Shown here piece after piece: positions 13,796 to 25,680 of a DNA stretch of 64,000 nucleotides. Position numbers and translations under genes: made by a program. This stretch comes from Sycobia sp. Sy_11 (taxonomy: Eukaryota > Arthropoda > Insecta > Hymenoptera > Epichrysomallidae). The notes below the pieces were generated by a model. That model was not told where the DNA came from and ran no database searches. It saw only the letters and a list, made by a program, of their open reading frames with translations. Numbering within the stretch: position 1 is the stretch's first letter; each line of letters starts with the position of its first letter. Location: assembly GCA_018907035.1 (NCBI GenBank), contig JACCIC010000028.1:2077501-2141500 (forward strand). Reading direction: 5' to 3'.

Positions 13796-13802
13796 GTATA
13801 TA
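13741..13802. repeat. Compound (CA)n-(TA)n microsatellite
   Basis: About 17 CA units pass directly into TA units, with one G interruption near 13796. Confidence 0.95.
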
Positions 13803-13953
13803 TGCACACGCGGGCGATGCGCGCAAGCAATACACATGGCATCTACAGATTATGGTTTAGTCGGTGTTTTGCAATATTCTACGGCTGTGCAACATTCGCC
13901 GCCGTTGACCGGTTCCTCTCGCGAGCGGTATACCTTCGCGCGTATATACGTAT

Positions 13954-13955
<2 letters not shown>

Positions 13956-14005
<50 letters not shown>
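13956..14005. repeat. (TA)n microsatellite
   Basis: Pure TA, 50 bases. Confidence 0.97.
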
Positions 14006-14008
<3 letters not shown>

Positions 14009-15803
14009 GCGGGGTAACGAGGGCTACATACGTATACGCCGTGCAATTCTGAGTGGGCCGCTGGAAGGCCATAAGGACGACGCGGTTACGGGCGATAGTT
14101 ACGTCGCGGGTGGCGCGCGCGACCCGAGCCCGCGAACCGTACGCCGGCGACAATTTAACGCTCGTCAAATTCCGTTAGTCTCCCTGCCCATTCCTAATTT
14201 TTATTCTCCTCCCTCGTTCACCCGTACATTTCTCGCGAACGACTCACCTCGGTCGGACACTTGTCGAAGATTCTCTTAATTATCTAACATTGTCTAACAT
14301 TGGAGACATTAATCTATAAGTATATGTATGTATATACAATGTGTTATGTACACGCGATCGGCATCGATCGCGAAACAAGAAGGGTTGAACGTAGCGTATG
14401 TGTTAGATTCTCTTATGGCAGAGGTGGAGGTGAGGGGGTTCGTTTGCGTGTATAAAACGACGTTGTAATATCGAACCTTTATTTTTTTTTTTTTTGGTGC
14501 AATTTATCAGTTTCGAGGGGCAGTGTTATATTCAATTTCAATTGCAGCCCTGTGCCGCCCGGCATGCATTTCCTATCCGTAAAACTGCACGTACAAGCTC
14601 GAACGGGCCGAGAACGAGCGAAGAAACTCAGAAACGTGACAATACGTTCCCAAGTATTGTTGGCGCGCTGAATTCAAAATTGGACCTCAGAATTCGTCAA
14701 TTTCCCAAGTCCCTTGAAATATTTGAAGCTGGAATTGTAAAATACACTATTTCCAGGTACATTCCTCGTTTTCTGGTTTTATTAAAATATCAATGAATTT
14801 TAGTGTTTTACTAAAAACTTATCGAGCCATTTTATAATTTCATTTTTATCCTACCGTTAAGGTTGATTGAATTTTCATATTTTAATTAAATAAACCTTTG
14901 GCCCCGAGTTTGATGTCACGAAACCTTGGAGAGTTGAGATTATCGAGAAATTTTTATATCGGATATGCATTTAGTAATAATTCAAGTTCACAATGGTATT
15001 TCAAGTGAGAGGACGAAATTGTAAAATTGGATATTAAAAAACAAAATTCATCGAGTTATCCTTGCGCATAAAGCGAAAAACCGTATTTTTTGAAAATATA
15101 GCTCACGTTCAATGGTGCAGTGTAGATATTCTGGTGTTCAAGAATTTTTTGAATACTTGAATTTGAATACTTCGAATACTGGAAATTTTCATACTTGAAA
15201 TTTGGTTGATCTGTGACAATCGTCGAGTTGTCAGAAAATGCGCGAACCTAGGCTCGATGTGGAACGGGAAGAGAAACAGAGCTCATCCGCATGAGATTCC
15301 AATTAACTCTAAAATTCGATCTTCACATATGGGAAAACTCTATATGAATGCACGGCGCTTGATTCGATTACGTGAACAGTTTATTTTCGAAAGGGGTGGG
15401 GGCGTACGCGCGATTTCCGTATTATGAAGAGTTCGAGGCTTCGGTGGGGGGGGGGGGACTCTCTTCGCCGGAGATTTTTTCCCCCGTATATTTCGCCGAT
15501 GCGATAGCGCGACGAGTCGTTTTTTTTGTCTTCTCTTTGAACGACATCGTGTATACAGGTATATATAGATATATAGAGATGCCAATACATACCGAAGCTT
15601 TTTTTTATGGTCGGTGTAAAAAAAGGGGGCTTAGAAAGTTTCACGTAAAAAAGATGGCAAAACATTGCCTTTGGGGGGGGGGGATTGGAGGTTATATACT
15701 TGGGAAGGATATCGAGGAAAAGAGGTAAAGGAGGATAAGAATCGCGCGGGCCGCCACCGCGACGAGAGAAGCCCGGGCGGTGGATCGAGAGTACGTCTAT
15801 ATA

Positions 15804-15806
<3 letters not shown>

Positions 15807-15854
<48 letters not shown>
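15807..15854. repeat. (TA)n microsatellite
   Basis: Pure TA, 48 bases. Confidence 0.97.
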
Positions 15855-15863
<9 letters not shown>

Positions 15864-16035
15864 CAGCACTTCTTACGAGCTCGGCTTAATTAATGGATGG
15901 ATCCTGGCGACCCGATAAATCCGTGACAAATAACGATTGCGGGGGAGGAGGGAATGGTGTGGGCGAGGGTGGTGCGGTGGGGAGACTGTCACTTCCGCAC
16001 GAGCGCTCGCGCTACATCTCCCCCTCCTTCCTTGA

Positions 16036-16037
<2 letters not shown>

Positions 16038-16070
<33 letters not shown>
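16038..16070. repeat. (CT)n microsatellite
   Basis: Pure CT, 33 bases. Confidence 0.95.
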
Positions 16071-16073
<3 letters not shown>

Positions 16074-16732
16074 GCTTCATCCTCCTCGCCATGCTCTGTC
16101 TTTCACTTTTTCTTATACGCCTTTACCTCCGATTTATGCGAGCAGCCGGTGCGCGTCGAAGATGATCTAAAGCAAATTGCTTTTTTTTTTCAAGTTCCCT
16201 TTGCCGGCAGCTTCGTACAGCAGATTAGATCTTGCGCTTGCATACACCGGCGAGATTTATAATTTTCAAGTAGTACACCGCATTATAATTATCTGGACAA
16301 GCTCGCTGCGCCAAATTGAAAACTGCTCGACGAAAAAAGAAGAGGAAAAGAACAGGGATCTCGCGGCGATTATTTAATCGAACGACTAGCTGACAATTTT
16401 TGGACTCGTTTAATTTGTTGGGTTCAGATAACGGCGTTTGGGAGCTTTATCGATGGACACGCAGACTAGATGATTTACGAGAAAGATAAGATGAGACCGA
16501 TCGCTGATAAAACTATGTTATAGGCGCAGATGCATAGATTAGGCTTTAGATTTAATTAGGACTTCTGCCTTGACGCGGGAAAGCAGTAGTTTGACTAGAA
16601 CGTTGAATAAAAAATTATGTATAGAAACTACGTCGTCGTTTCGATGCTTGCGCATGCGAAAACTACTCTCGAAAACGGTCTCGACCGCGTTGCATACGGG
16701 CGAGCAATTTTTCTTCTTCTTCTTTTTCTCTC

Positions 16733-16738
16733 TTTATT
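16733..16738 (-). terminator. Possible poly(A) signal for exon C
   Basis: AATAAA on the minus strand, about 640 bases beyond the exon C stop. I saw no nearer canonical hexamer. A shorter 3' UTR using a variant signal is possible. Confidence 0.25.
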
Positions 16739-17020
16739 TTTGTATTAAATCCCCGTGTCGTTACGCCGAAATCCCAATTTCTTGCCTTGGAAACGTTCCA
16801 ACGCCCCGTCGTCGGGGCTCGAGGAGTAAGACGACTTCTTCCGAACGAGCGCGGAGGAAAGAAACGGGGGAAGTTCACCGACCGCGTACGCAGCGGCGCC
16901 CCCTTGGGCAGTCGGATTAATCGCGGAACAGCAGGAGCCGGCCTCTAGCGTCATATAAAAAATTGTCTGTGTATACAATGTGAAATTTGGAACTCCGTGT
17001 CCACGGCGCGGACACGCGGC

Positions 17021-17040
17021 ACACACACACACACACACAC
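17021..17040. repeat. Short (CA)n
   Basis: Ten CA units. Confidence 0.93.
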
Positions 17041-17220
17041 GGGCCACGCGCGAAAAACAGCAACAATGTAACAATGGTATATAATAATATTAATATAACA
17101 TTAATCAATCGCTAATGTCAATAAAAATAATGCGCACGTATATTATAGACGGAGTCGTTTTCCACGCCACTCTTTCTTTTTTTTTCCTTTCTCCCCTCTC
17201 TTCCTCTCTCACTCACTTTA

Positions 17221-17270
17221 TCTCTCTATCTCTCTCTCTCTCTCTCGCTTTCTCTCTCTCTCTCTCTCTC
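17221..17270. repeat. Interrupted (CT)n
   Basis: CT run with TAT, CGC and similar interruptions. Confidence 0.92.
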
Positions 17271-17371
17271 GCTCACTTTCACCCTCGAACACACTTTTTT
17301 TTCCTCGACTATATTATATTAACGAGATGGCACTTTAGGGGGGTTGAAAGCGTCGAGCCGCGACCGCGAGC

Positions 17372-17587
17372 TTACAGAAGTTCCTCGCTGTCGTCGGATG
17401 CGCCGTACATCTGGGGCCTGCGCTCGTCACGCTGCTGTTGCTGCTGCAGCTGCTGCTGCTGCTGCTGCTGCTGCTGCCTGTTGCGGTTCTGGAGTAGAGC
17501 GATGCTGGCCGCCTTGTAGTTGATCGGCCCGTACGAGCGGTAGTCTACGTCGGCGTAGTCCAGATCGGAGAACTCCGGCTTGAACGG
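17372..17587 (-). CDS. Alternative C-terminal exon C, Tyr-rich, ends in acidic dileucine
   Basis: This phase-0 exon has a good acceptor (TTCTCTGTTCTGCCCCGCGCAG). It encodes 71 residues and a TAA at 17374-17372. It begins PFKPEFSDLDYADVDYRSYG, continues PINYKAASIALLQNRNR, then Q9-L-Q5, and ends RDERRPQMYGASDDSEELL. The first 35 residues are complex and Tyr-rich and look conserved. LDYADV matches the ITIM-type pattern [ILV]xYxx[LV]. DSEELL at the extreme C-terminus fits the acidic dileucine pattern [DE]xxxL[LI] used in AP-2 sorting. It can follow the 40618 exon directly (NK|PF), which would need a roughly 23-kb splice. Confidence 0.88.
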   Translation of the reverse strand, partial: PFKPEFSDLDYADVDYRSYGPINYKAASIALLQNRNRQQQQQQQQQLQQQQQRDERRPQMYGASDDSEELL

Positions 17588-17925
17588 CTGCGCGGGGCAG
17601 AACAGAGAACAAGATAAAAGCGAATTTAATTATAATTGAGAAAATCTTTAGTTTTCTTGAAGGATAATTTGTAGGATACGGGTATGGAAAGAGGTGCCAG
17701 AAAAATGGGTAATTCTCTAGTTTGATGTTTTTGGTAATTGTGAGATTGATCGTCATTTTTACGTTTTATCAGATTTTTCACGGTTTGAAATTTTTCGTTA
17801 TCAATTTTTCCGGTTCTCCTGTTTCAAAATTACATACCGCTTCTTTTTTTTTTTTAAGTGAACAGTGTAGGTTTGGAACAGGAATAAGAGATAAGGTTCC
17901 TTGTTCGTGAAGAGATCGGTGAATT

Positions 17926-17930
<5 letters not shown>

Positions 17931-17973
<43 letters not shown>
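17931..17973. repeat. (TA)n microsatellite
   Basis: Pure TA, 43 bases, within the intron before exon C. Confidence 0.97.
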
Positions 17974-17980
<7 letters not shown>

Positions 17981-18275
17981 TGTATGCAAATATATATTTA
18001 TATTTATAGAACGCTTTCCGGGTCGTCATAATTTCACCGCTCCATATTATACAGCGGAAGAAACGCTTTTCCTGCAAACACATCGTAGGCAGTTAGCGCG
18101 CGTATTCTCGATAATAGTCAACTTATAATACCCGCTGCGCGGAGAGTGCAAGTAGAGGCGGTAAGTCGCCGAGCGAGAGAGATCGTAATGCTTAAATGTC
18201 TTATATAGTCCCAACGAGCAACTTTGCCCGCGCGACTGCAGCACGACGCGTCGGCATTATCGCGTATATCGGTGG

Positions 18276-18312
<37 letters not shown>
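18276..18312. repeat. (TG)n microsatellite
   Basis: About 18 TG units running into a short CG alternation, a possible Z-DNA-forming tract. Confidence 0.95.
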
Positions 18313-18320
<8 letters not shown>

Positions 18321-19836
18321 CGCCGGTAAATTCCGCGCCCGCGAATATCGCAGTCATGTTGAGAAACTTGAGCCAAACGACCCGGAGCGTAAGAAACTTG
18401 AAATTAATCGGGACTTTGCGTTAAAGCTTGCGCGAAGTTTTGTTTTTGCGTTTTTGTTGTTGATGTCGTCGTTGCTGCTCGCTTGCTCGCGACGGTGACA
18501 GTTTGTCATTGAGAAATTCTTTATATCACGTTTTATTTAAAAAAAATAGATTATGTAAAATGATTGAAACACCCAGCGTGAAGGGATCGTTTACTTGGCA
18601 AGTAGTTACTGAAATAAAATACTTGTATTACTTGTATTATTACAGTCTATCCAACTACTGTTCACTGTTGTAACGAAACAGAGCAATAAAGCGATATTTC
18701 AGAAATAGATAGATCGACGCCTTGAGTTTACTTACAGTGAAGCAGTATAGTATACAAAATTATAGTAAACAATTGTTCAAAGCTTTGTCACCGAGAAGTG
18801 ATAAAAAAAACCGTAAAAGAAATACCTGCGAGAGCGAAAAGTTTTTGATTATTCCGGTACCGAGCTGTTAGTTTTTGGTACAAACATTTACGAAGTTTAT
18901 GTGCTACGACGATACCTCATCTGTATGACGTGCGCCGTCGTATACGGATTTTCAATTTTTTCCTCAAAATTATTAATACAATCGAATTTTCGTTAATTTT
19001 GCCAATATCTGGTGTATAAATTTTACCGCGCCGCTCGCAAATTCGATTGGTCCATCGATTGCGTCCATAACAATGTAATTACAATGAATAACGACGCAAT
19101 TTATAGGAATAATAATTTTATCAAATGGCGGCCGAGAGATCAAATATACAGTCGTGGCTATTAATTTTAAAACGAGTTTAAACAATAGAACAACACGCGT
19201 TTAATCGTCAATAAACTTTTATATAATTATAATTTATATAATTGTAATTATAATTATAATGTTGAAATTACGTTCCCTGTCGGCCAATTACAGGATGATC
19301 AATGCGGAGGATTGTGAAGTATTATTGAATACAGTCGAATTCAGGATTTACATCGGAATGAGCAGCGAATATTGTAGCATCCGGTCCACATCGAGGCTTT
19401 GAATTACGCAATCAAGTTAACGATCTTGTTAATCGACTTGTACCCCCTTTCCCAATTCGATCTGATATCGGCGATGCTTGCTGAATTTTCTATAACACGT
19501 GTTTTTAAGCGCTGTTTACGCGTCAATCTTTCATGCGTTGTAAATTATCGTTTCTCCTTCGCACTGTACAACGCGTACGTCGCGCGCGCACTAGAGCCGC
19601 CCGCGCGGCCTCAGCGGACTCTTCACCGATCCGCGCTAGCGTGTCTCGCGTTTCGTCGACCGTGACATAAGGGGGCGGGGCGAGAAGTCGTGTAGGCGCG
19701 ATGAGCCAACTTCCCCGATCCGTGCAGTACGCGAGTCTCTGCGTCGCTTACAGCGCGCGCGCGCGCGCTCCAACGCACCGACCTCGTCGCCGCGGAACGA
19801 TCTCGTCTCCTTTACCGCATGGAATTTAAGCCGTCT

Positions 19837-19841
<5 letters not shown>

Positions 19842-19875
<34 letters not shown>
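19842..19875. repeat. (CT)n microsatellite
   Basis: Pure CT, 34 bases, inside a CpG-rich intronic block. Confidence 0.95.
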
Positions 19876-19878
<3 letters not shown>

Positions 19879-22214
19879 CGCGATAAGCCGCGCCCTACGT
19901 ATATCGCGGCGCTGTCACTGTGGTACGGCGGTGAATATCGCGAGAAGGGGTTAAGCCGTTATTTACTCTACATAACGACGAGCTCGGCGCGCAATGCTGT
20001 GCTGGGAAATTTTTCAATCATCAAGGATCCGGAAGGATTTCCAAGGGAAGTAGATTTACGGTGGATAGAGCACGACCGGCTTGTGCCGCTTCGCGTACTT
20101 CCCCCCTCCTCGCGTCCGGCAATCGCGGCAATGCCATTGCCGGGACGCGACAAGGGCTAATGAAAATAATCGAAGATTACGATATCTGAAATGATAATTA
20201 TGTTGGTATTATAAAAAATTAAGTGTTAATTGGCCAATCAACGCAAACACAGAGTTAGATCAACGACAAACTGAGCGGGTTAGTAATCAAACCGTTATGG
20301 ACAATTCAAAAACATCGTCAATCAGCACAAAATTACAGCTCTATGCAAGTGTAAGCTGGCAAGTATGACACGATATGCGCACTTACGTGTGTGTAAAATA
20401 ACAATTCTCGATCACAAGGGAGAGAGGCCGGAAGTTTCAGTTATCATGTACCAGCCGGAGTAGGCAGACTGCCACTGCCCGTTGCGCGCTTATTATTCTC
20501 GATCTGAAACTCGACGCTTGGAACACGGCGACATTTTCCTCCCCCCCCCTTTTTTTTGCTTTCCTCCCCGTGCCCCGCGGCTCCCAGCTGCCGTTTCCGC
20601 GAGTACGCGGCGCAGGTATCGACGCGGTGCGCGTCGCGCCAAAATTTCCAAAGCAGATTATATTATATTACGTGAAAACTTGGAAAAGGAAATTTTGGCC
20701 GTTAGGCGACCGAGAGCGGAGATACCACCCTCGAGGATTACAACGAGGATTAACTGTTTATGGCTGCGCGGGCGGAAGTTTCGCCTCGTGGCGAAAGAAG
20801 GCGAAAGATCGGGGGAGATTGGGGGGAGGGTGAAAATGCGGCAAGCAGAGCCAGGGGAGGGTTCGGTGGTTATGATACCAATCGGAGGACAGCGACGAGA
20901 CAGACGAACGAGCGAGACGGGTCGCTTATTTCCTTTTTTTACCCGACCTCGGCTCGCGTGCTAAATACATAAATATAGAGATGTGGGGGTGCATATCCAT
21001 ATATGTAGATATCTATATATGTACGCCCGTACTCAGGAGCATTCATATTTTAAGTCTCGAAAGTCCGAGGCGAGGCAAGCGCTAAGAAAGGCAGACGCCG
21101 CTTGATCCGGGACGATATCTAAACTTATGCGGGCCGGGACAAAAATAGCACCGGATGGAAGTCCTGAAACTGCGCACAGGCGCATACGCATATATTATGC
21201 GCATAGAAAACGGCTCTGTGCGAGGGGCGTGCAGTGTACGTTTTTTCTTTTTTTGTACCCGCTTGCTGCCTTTTTCTCGAGGAAAGGGAATCATTGCGCG
21301 TGGACTTTTCACGACGGAAAAGTCGAAATAATTAAATGCTTACTTTATGTATTTTACTGATTACCGTATGATTGACTCTTTTTTTTCTCTCCCATCTAAT
21401 TAACTGCGCTATAAGAATATTTTTTTTACGAAGGTAAGGCTATAAATTTTTTCCGAGAGTTTGCACACAAAAATTGATAAAAAAATTTCTTAAAAAAAAG
21501 AAAAAATTCTTTTTGATATAAAGTAATTTAATTGAATATCTTTCATAAACAATGTCTAATTTTTATCTCTGGATTCACCAAGATATATAAAAACATCATT
21601 TACACGCCTGTTAAATTTCTTCTTTTATTTTTTGCCTTGCTGATATAGACATACGTATATTATTGAAGTATCAGAATTTCAATTGAGTAAAACGTCCGGA
21701 ACATGTTGTTTTTTTCTATAAAATTGAAAATTCGAATAATTGACGAACTCCAACGCAGAGAAAGATGGTCGTAAAAAATTGTTAATTTGTATAAAGCTAA
21801 AGCTGATCTGTTTAAAAAAATTAAAATTCATCTAAGCTACCAAGATATAGCTTTTAATTATAACAAAAGGAAAATTATAAATTATAAATGATGGAATCTG
21901 TCGGTACGTACATCCGCGATGACTGCCAAGGATAAGCAACTGAAGATATGCCCCGCTCCTCAGTAAATATACGTATTGCTCTTCGGTTTCGGGCCCTACG
22001 AACAGAGACGGCTTGATAATCACGGGCGCACCAGAGAAACAAAGCGCAGAAAAAGAAAATCACCAGCGCTTCCACGAGGGAAGTCGATATACTGCAATAA
22101 AAATAATAGAACGAAAGCAAAGCAACGGTGGGATAGGTGCAAACAAAGCAGGGTCGGACATTGTCTCACTCGCAAGCCACGGCATATCGTCGCAATCCGC
22201 GCAGTGAAAAAGCT

Positions 22215-22220
22215 TTTATT
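22215..22220 (-). terminator. Possible poly(A) signal for exon B
   Basis: AATAAA on the minus strand, about 680 bases beyond the exon B stop. It would apply only if exon B is terminal rather than a cassette spliced onward at 22894. Confidence 0.18.
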
Positions 22221-22414
22221 TTGTTCTTGCCTGTCTTTTACCTGCCTCGAGTCCACTCGCCCGCCTCTCGCTTTGGCGCCTATACTTCGCTCATCGCCGC
22301 TGCAAGCGGCAGTCTGTTCGCTGCTTTCTCCGATTCTAGCGCGCGCTAAATAACCAAACGAAATCCATCGCGACAACGCTCCAAATAAGAGCATCCGAGC
22401 GTGCGAAAGAACCT

Positions 22415-22415
<1 letters not shown>

Positions 22416-22446
<31 letters not shown>
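22416..22446. repeat. (CT)n microsatellite
   Basis: Pure CT, 31 bases, followed by a polypurine run at 22570-22620. Confidence 0.95.
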
Positions 22447-22449
<3 letters not shown>

Positions 22450-22896
22450 GGCGCGACAAAGCCCGCGCTCTTGCGCCTCCACCCCCCCCCCCCCACGACA
22501 GCTCACGCGCGGGAGGTGAGCAAACAGAGCCGAACGAGAGAACGCGCTCGGTCGAGAGGTGAGCGCGCGAGGAGAAAAAAAGAGGAAGAAGAAGAAGAAG
22601 AAGAGAGAAAAAAAAGACAAAGAAAAATCGAAAGTCGAGTGGATGCACCCGACGGGATCCGGAGACAAACGCCATGGAAAGGCTCGAACAATGGGACAGG
22701 GAGAGCTCGAATAAAAAGTAGCGCGGCGGGGTTTGGGGGGTGGCGCTGGTGAGGAATTCCAAAAGAATCCCGCTGCCACCCCGGCGTGGGGAGGGCGGCC
22801 GATCCCAGCGCCCCGGCCGGGCCGAGGGCGCGGGCGCGAAGGGCCGCGACGCCTCTCCGGGCTGGGGGGTGGGGGAAGAGCTCGCCGCCCGTACCT

Positions 22897-23044
22897 TCAG
22901 ACATCGATCTCCTGGCCGACGTCGTCGGGGAGGCGCAGCTCGGTGAGCTTAGCTTTAGAGGAGTACCTCTTGATCGACTTGGCGCGATTCTTGGTCAGGC
23001 TGTGGTACTGCTGCTGCTCGTGCTGCTCGTGCTGGTGCTGCTGA

Positions 23045-23085
<41 letters not shown>

Positions 23086-23413
23086 ATGGAGATGATGGTC
23101 CGACTGGAGGGGCGTCGCGGCGCCCGAGCCGCCGATCCCGTTGTACTCGCTGGGCTCGCGGTCCCGCTGCTGGTAGGCCGAGGGGTCGCACTCGTTCAGC
23201 GCGTCCTCGTAGTAATGGGGGTAGGATATCTTGTAGCTCTCGGGCATGCCGAGCTCCTGCTGGACCCGCTCGAAGCTCGTCTCGCAGGAGGAGTTGAGGA
23301 TCTGCTGCTGCTGCTGCTGCTGCTTCTGCTTGCGCTCGTTGCGCTCGTGCTTGTTGCGGTACTTCCGCCTCTCGGTGCGGCTGCGCGAGCTCGAGTTCGA
23401 GTGTCGGCGCGAC

Positions 23414-23447
<34 letters not shown>

Positions 23448-23844
23448 GCTGCATTAGCTGTTGCTGGTACTGGTACTGCTGTTGGTCGTAGGTGAGGTCG
23501 GGCACGTCGACGTGCTGGAGGAGGGAGAAGGGCGAGGCGTTGCTCGGCGCGTGGTGCTCCTGGGCGTAGTGAGACTGTTGCTGTTGCTGCTGCTGCTGCT
23601 GCTGCTGCTGGAGGTGGTTAGAGGAGGCGAGGTGCGCGGCGTTGAGGGAGTGCCGGCTGCTGGCGTGGACGTAGGAGTTCTGTAAGGGACTGACCACCGA
23701 GGAGGAGTGGTAAAGGCTGCGCGTCAGGGGCAGTGTTAGTTGGCTCGAGCTGTTGCTCGGCAGCGGATAGCCGTACTGCTGCATCTCCTGCTGCTGCTGC
23801 TGTTGCTGCTGGTAGTGCTCTTTATAGTCGTAGATGCTGTTGGT
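22897..23844 (-). CDS. Alternative C-terminal exon B, five polyGln tracts, ends in EIDV
   Basis: This phase-0 exon has acceptor CTGGCCTGTTGCAG and begins TNSIYDYKEHY. It encodes 315 residues, then a TGA at 22899-22897. Gln runs of about 8, 12, 13, 8 and 10 alternate with informative segments: SSSQLTLPLTRSLYHSSSVV, SPFSLLQHVDVPDLTYDQQQ, a strongly basic SRSRTERRKYRNKHERNERK, SCETSFERVQQELGMPESYK, then YPHYYEDALNECDPSAYQ, and finally SIKRYSSKAKLTELRLPDDV before GQEIDV. The C-terminal I-D-V fits a class II PDZ ligand. The third Gln run (23413-23450) is mostly CAA, whereas the others are mostly CAG. Only two bases after the stop there is a donor-like AG|GTACGG, so the exon may be an internal cassette carrying its own stop. 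Confidence 0.88.
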
Positions 23845-25641
23845 CTGCAACAGGCCAGCTAGCTTGTTAGTGGATGGAGGGACGGTTAGCTGGTTAGTGG
23901 GACTTTTTTTGGTTAGCGTTCTATTGGAATTCGAATGTCGTGTGTACGTTTTCAAATTTTACAATGGTTTTCTCTGTCGATCTTGAATATTTAACTTAAT
24001 TCCATTAATCGTTACACTTTTGTAGCATCAAATTTTTCGATTATAAATATTAAGAATTCATTATATCTCAAATTTTGTTATGAATCATGAAATTTTGACT
24101 ATAATAATTTAGTACATGCCTTAGTGACGAGGCGAAAGTCGATTTTTTTTTAATTATTCAGATAATTAATATTTATTTTATAATCTAGACAATTCTTGAA
24201 GAATCTATTGCATTATTTGATCTTGATCTTTTTTTTATAAAAATTTTCTATACATTAGTTATGAATTATAATCGTAAATCTGTTCATTTTTAAGTAAGCT
24301 ACAATTTTTAATGATTTTTTTTTTCTAAGATAATAAAGAAAATGAAGAGTAAGTACATTAATTTTTTTTATTACTGCATAATAATGAATATTAATTGTAC
24401 GTGACACTTTTCAAGCTATATAATTATTTACAAGAATAATGAAATTGAATATAAAATTCATAAAAGTATATTTGGACATGTGTATTTTATCGATTCAACT
24501 TTCGTGCATCCTTATAAAGGCCTTTTGTCGTTAATTGTTCGGCTATGCATTGTATCGATAATTTTAATAAATAATTTAATGTAACACAAAAAATCTTTAC
24601 GTACAGTATTAAATAAATTTGGCTTATACAATTAATTTATTTATTTAATTATATTATAAATAAAAATAATGATTTTTCAGTAAAATCTTTTATATACATC
24701 GAAATTTCTAAATGCGATAAAGAACATGTATGAAAAAAAATTAATATTAATGATAAAAGGCATTCTAAACTACAAGTTAAATATAATAAACTAAAACTAT
24801 AGTTGTACATAAAAATATATAAATATACATAATATATGGCAATATTTTTTCTAAAATGCATCAATACTAGAACGTATATAATTATAATGTACAATGTCAT
24901 CTAATTCACGAGCCTCTATGAATAACAAAATTATACAATAATCGCTAATATCGATCTTGTTGCGTGCACATAACTGATTAGCGTACAAAGGTTGAGCGGG
25001 GGGGGGGTTGTGAGGGGCGGCAGGGTGATGCATGCACTTGCTCTAACAGAAAGCGGTCGAGGGGGGTGGGTTCGGGAAACGGATCCGTGGTGCTGATGGA
25101 CTCCTCCTCCTCCTCTGCGATCCCCTGTGCCGTATAGGCACGGCGAGAGTGAAAAGGCGCGCGCTCGCGGCCAGCTCAAATGCGTAATCCCTTGCGGTCC
25201 GCCGACTTGTACATATATACCTCGGCGAGAGAGCTGCTGGCGCGAGCCCGAGGCGGACAATGCGGGCTCGCGCCGGTCTCCTCGGGGCCGCGGAGAGCAC
25301 CCGGCCGGTATTGTGGCGGGGCGAGGGAAAATAAAGCGCGCGGCGCGGTCCGAATTTCGGTGACGTGCAGGCTGTGGGATCGAGGCGTCCCCGACGACGC
25401 GACGCGTCAGCGCCCCCGTGCTACGTGGAAAAGTCGGCGAGTTTCGCTGTCCGAGCGAGTCTGCCAGGAGCTTTGCCGCATGACGTTAGCGGCGAGATCG
25501 CTGCACTAACTTTCATCCGTCGGTATTTATTGTTTTCTTTGGCTACCGATCGGGCCACTATTATTTAGACAATAATCGAAACGACACTTCGTTTTTTTTT
25601 TAAAGGTCTTGCACGATGCTCACTGATTTGACTCAGAATTT

Positions 25642-25680
25642 CGGATTTTTTAGATATGTCCTGAAATTGCAAAAAATCCG
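25642..25680. repeat. Perfect inverted repeat, 10-bp arms
   Basis: CGGATTTTTT at 25642-25651 pairs exactly with AAAAAATCCG at 25671-25680 across a 19-base loop. On the plus strand the stem is not followed by a T run, so it does not resemble a polymerase III terminator. Confidence 0.75.

Larger units (their letters stand above)
12181..17371. other. Non-coding stretch downstream of the gene's last exon
   Basis: Mixed composition with a GC-rich block at about 13500-14170, compound CA/TA arrays, (CT)n arrays near 16038 and 17221, and AT-rich DNA elsewhere. The part nearest 17371 should contain the 3' UTR of exon C. No separate gene is supported. Confidence 0.55.
17588..22896 (-). other. Intron / inter-exon stretch between exons B and C
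   Basis: About 5.3 kb. It contains (TA)n at 17931, (TG)n at 18276, a GC-rich block at 19560-20160 with (CT)n, a mixed block at 20400-21350, AT-rich DNA at 21350-21850, and (CT)n with a polypurine run at 22416-22620. No further exon was found. Confidence 0.6.

Noticed and set aside
14494..14796. 100-codon plus-strand open frame of balanced composition
   Set aside because: More complex than most, but it has no recognisable motif, promoter or splice partners. Too weak to call a gene.
22786..23457. 223-codon plus-strand open frame with poly-Leu runs
   Set aside because: Antisense shadow of exon B. The minus-strand frame has an acceptor, complex segments and a sensible stop.
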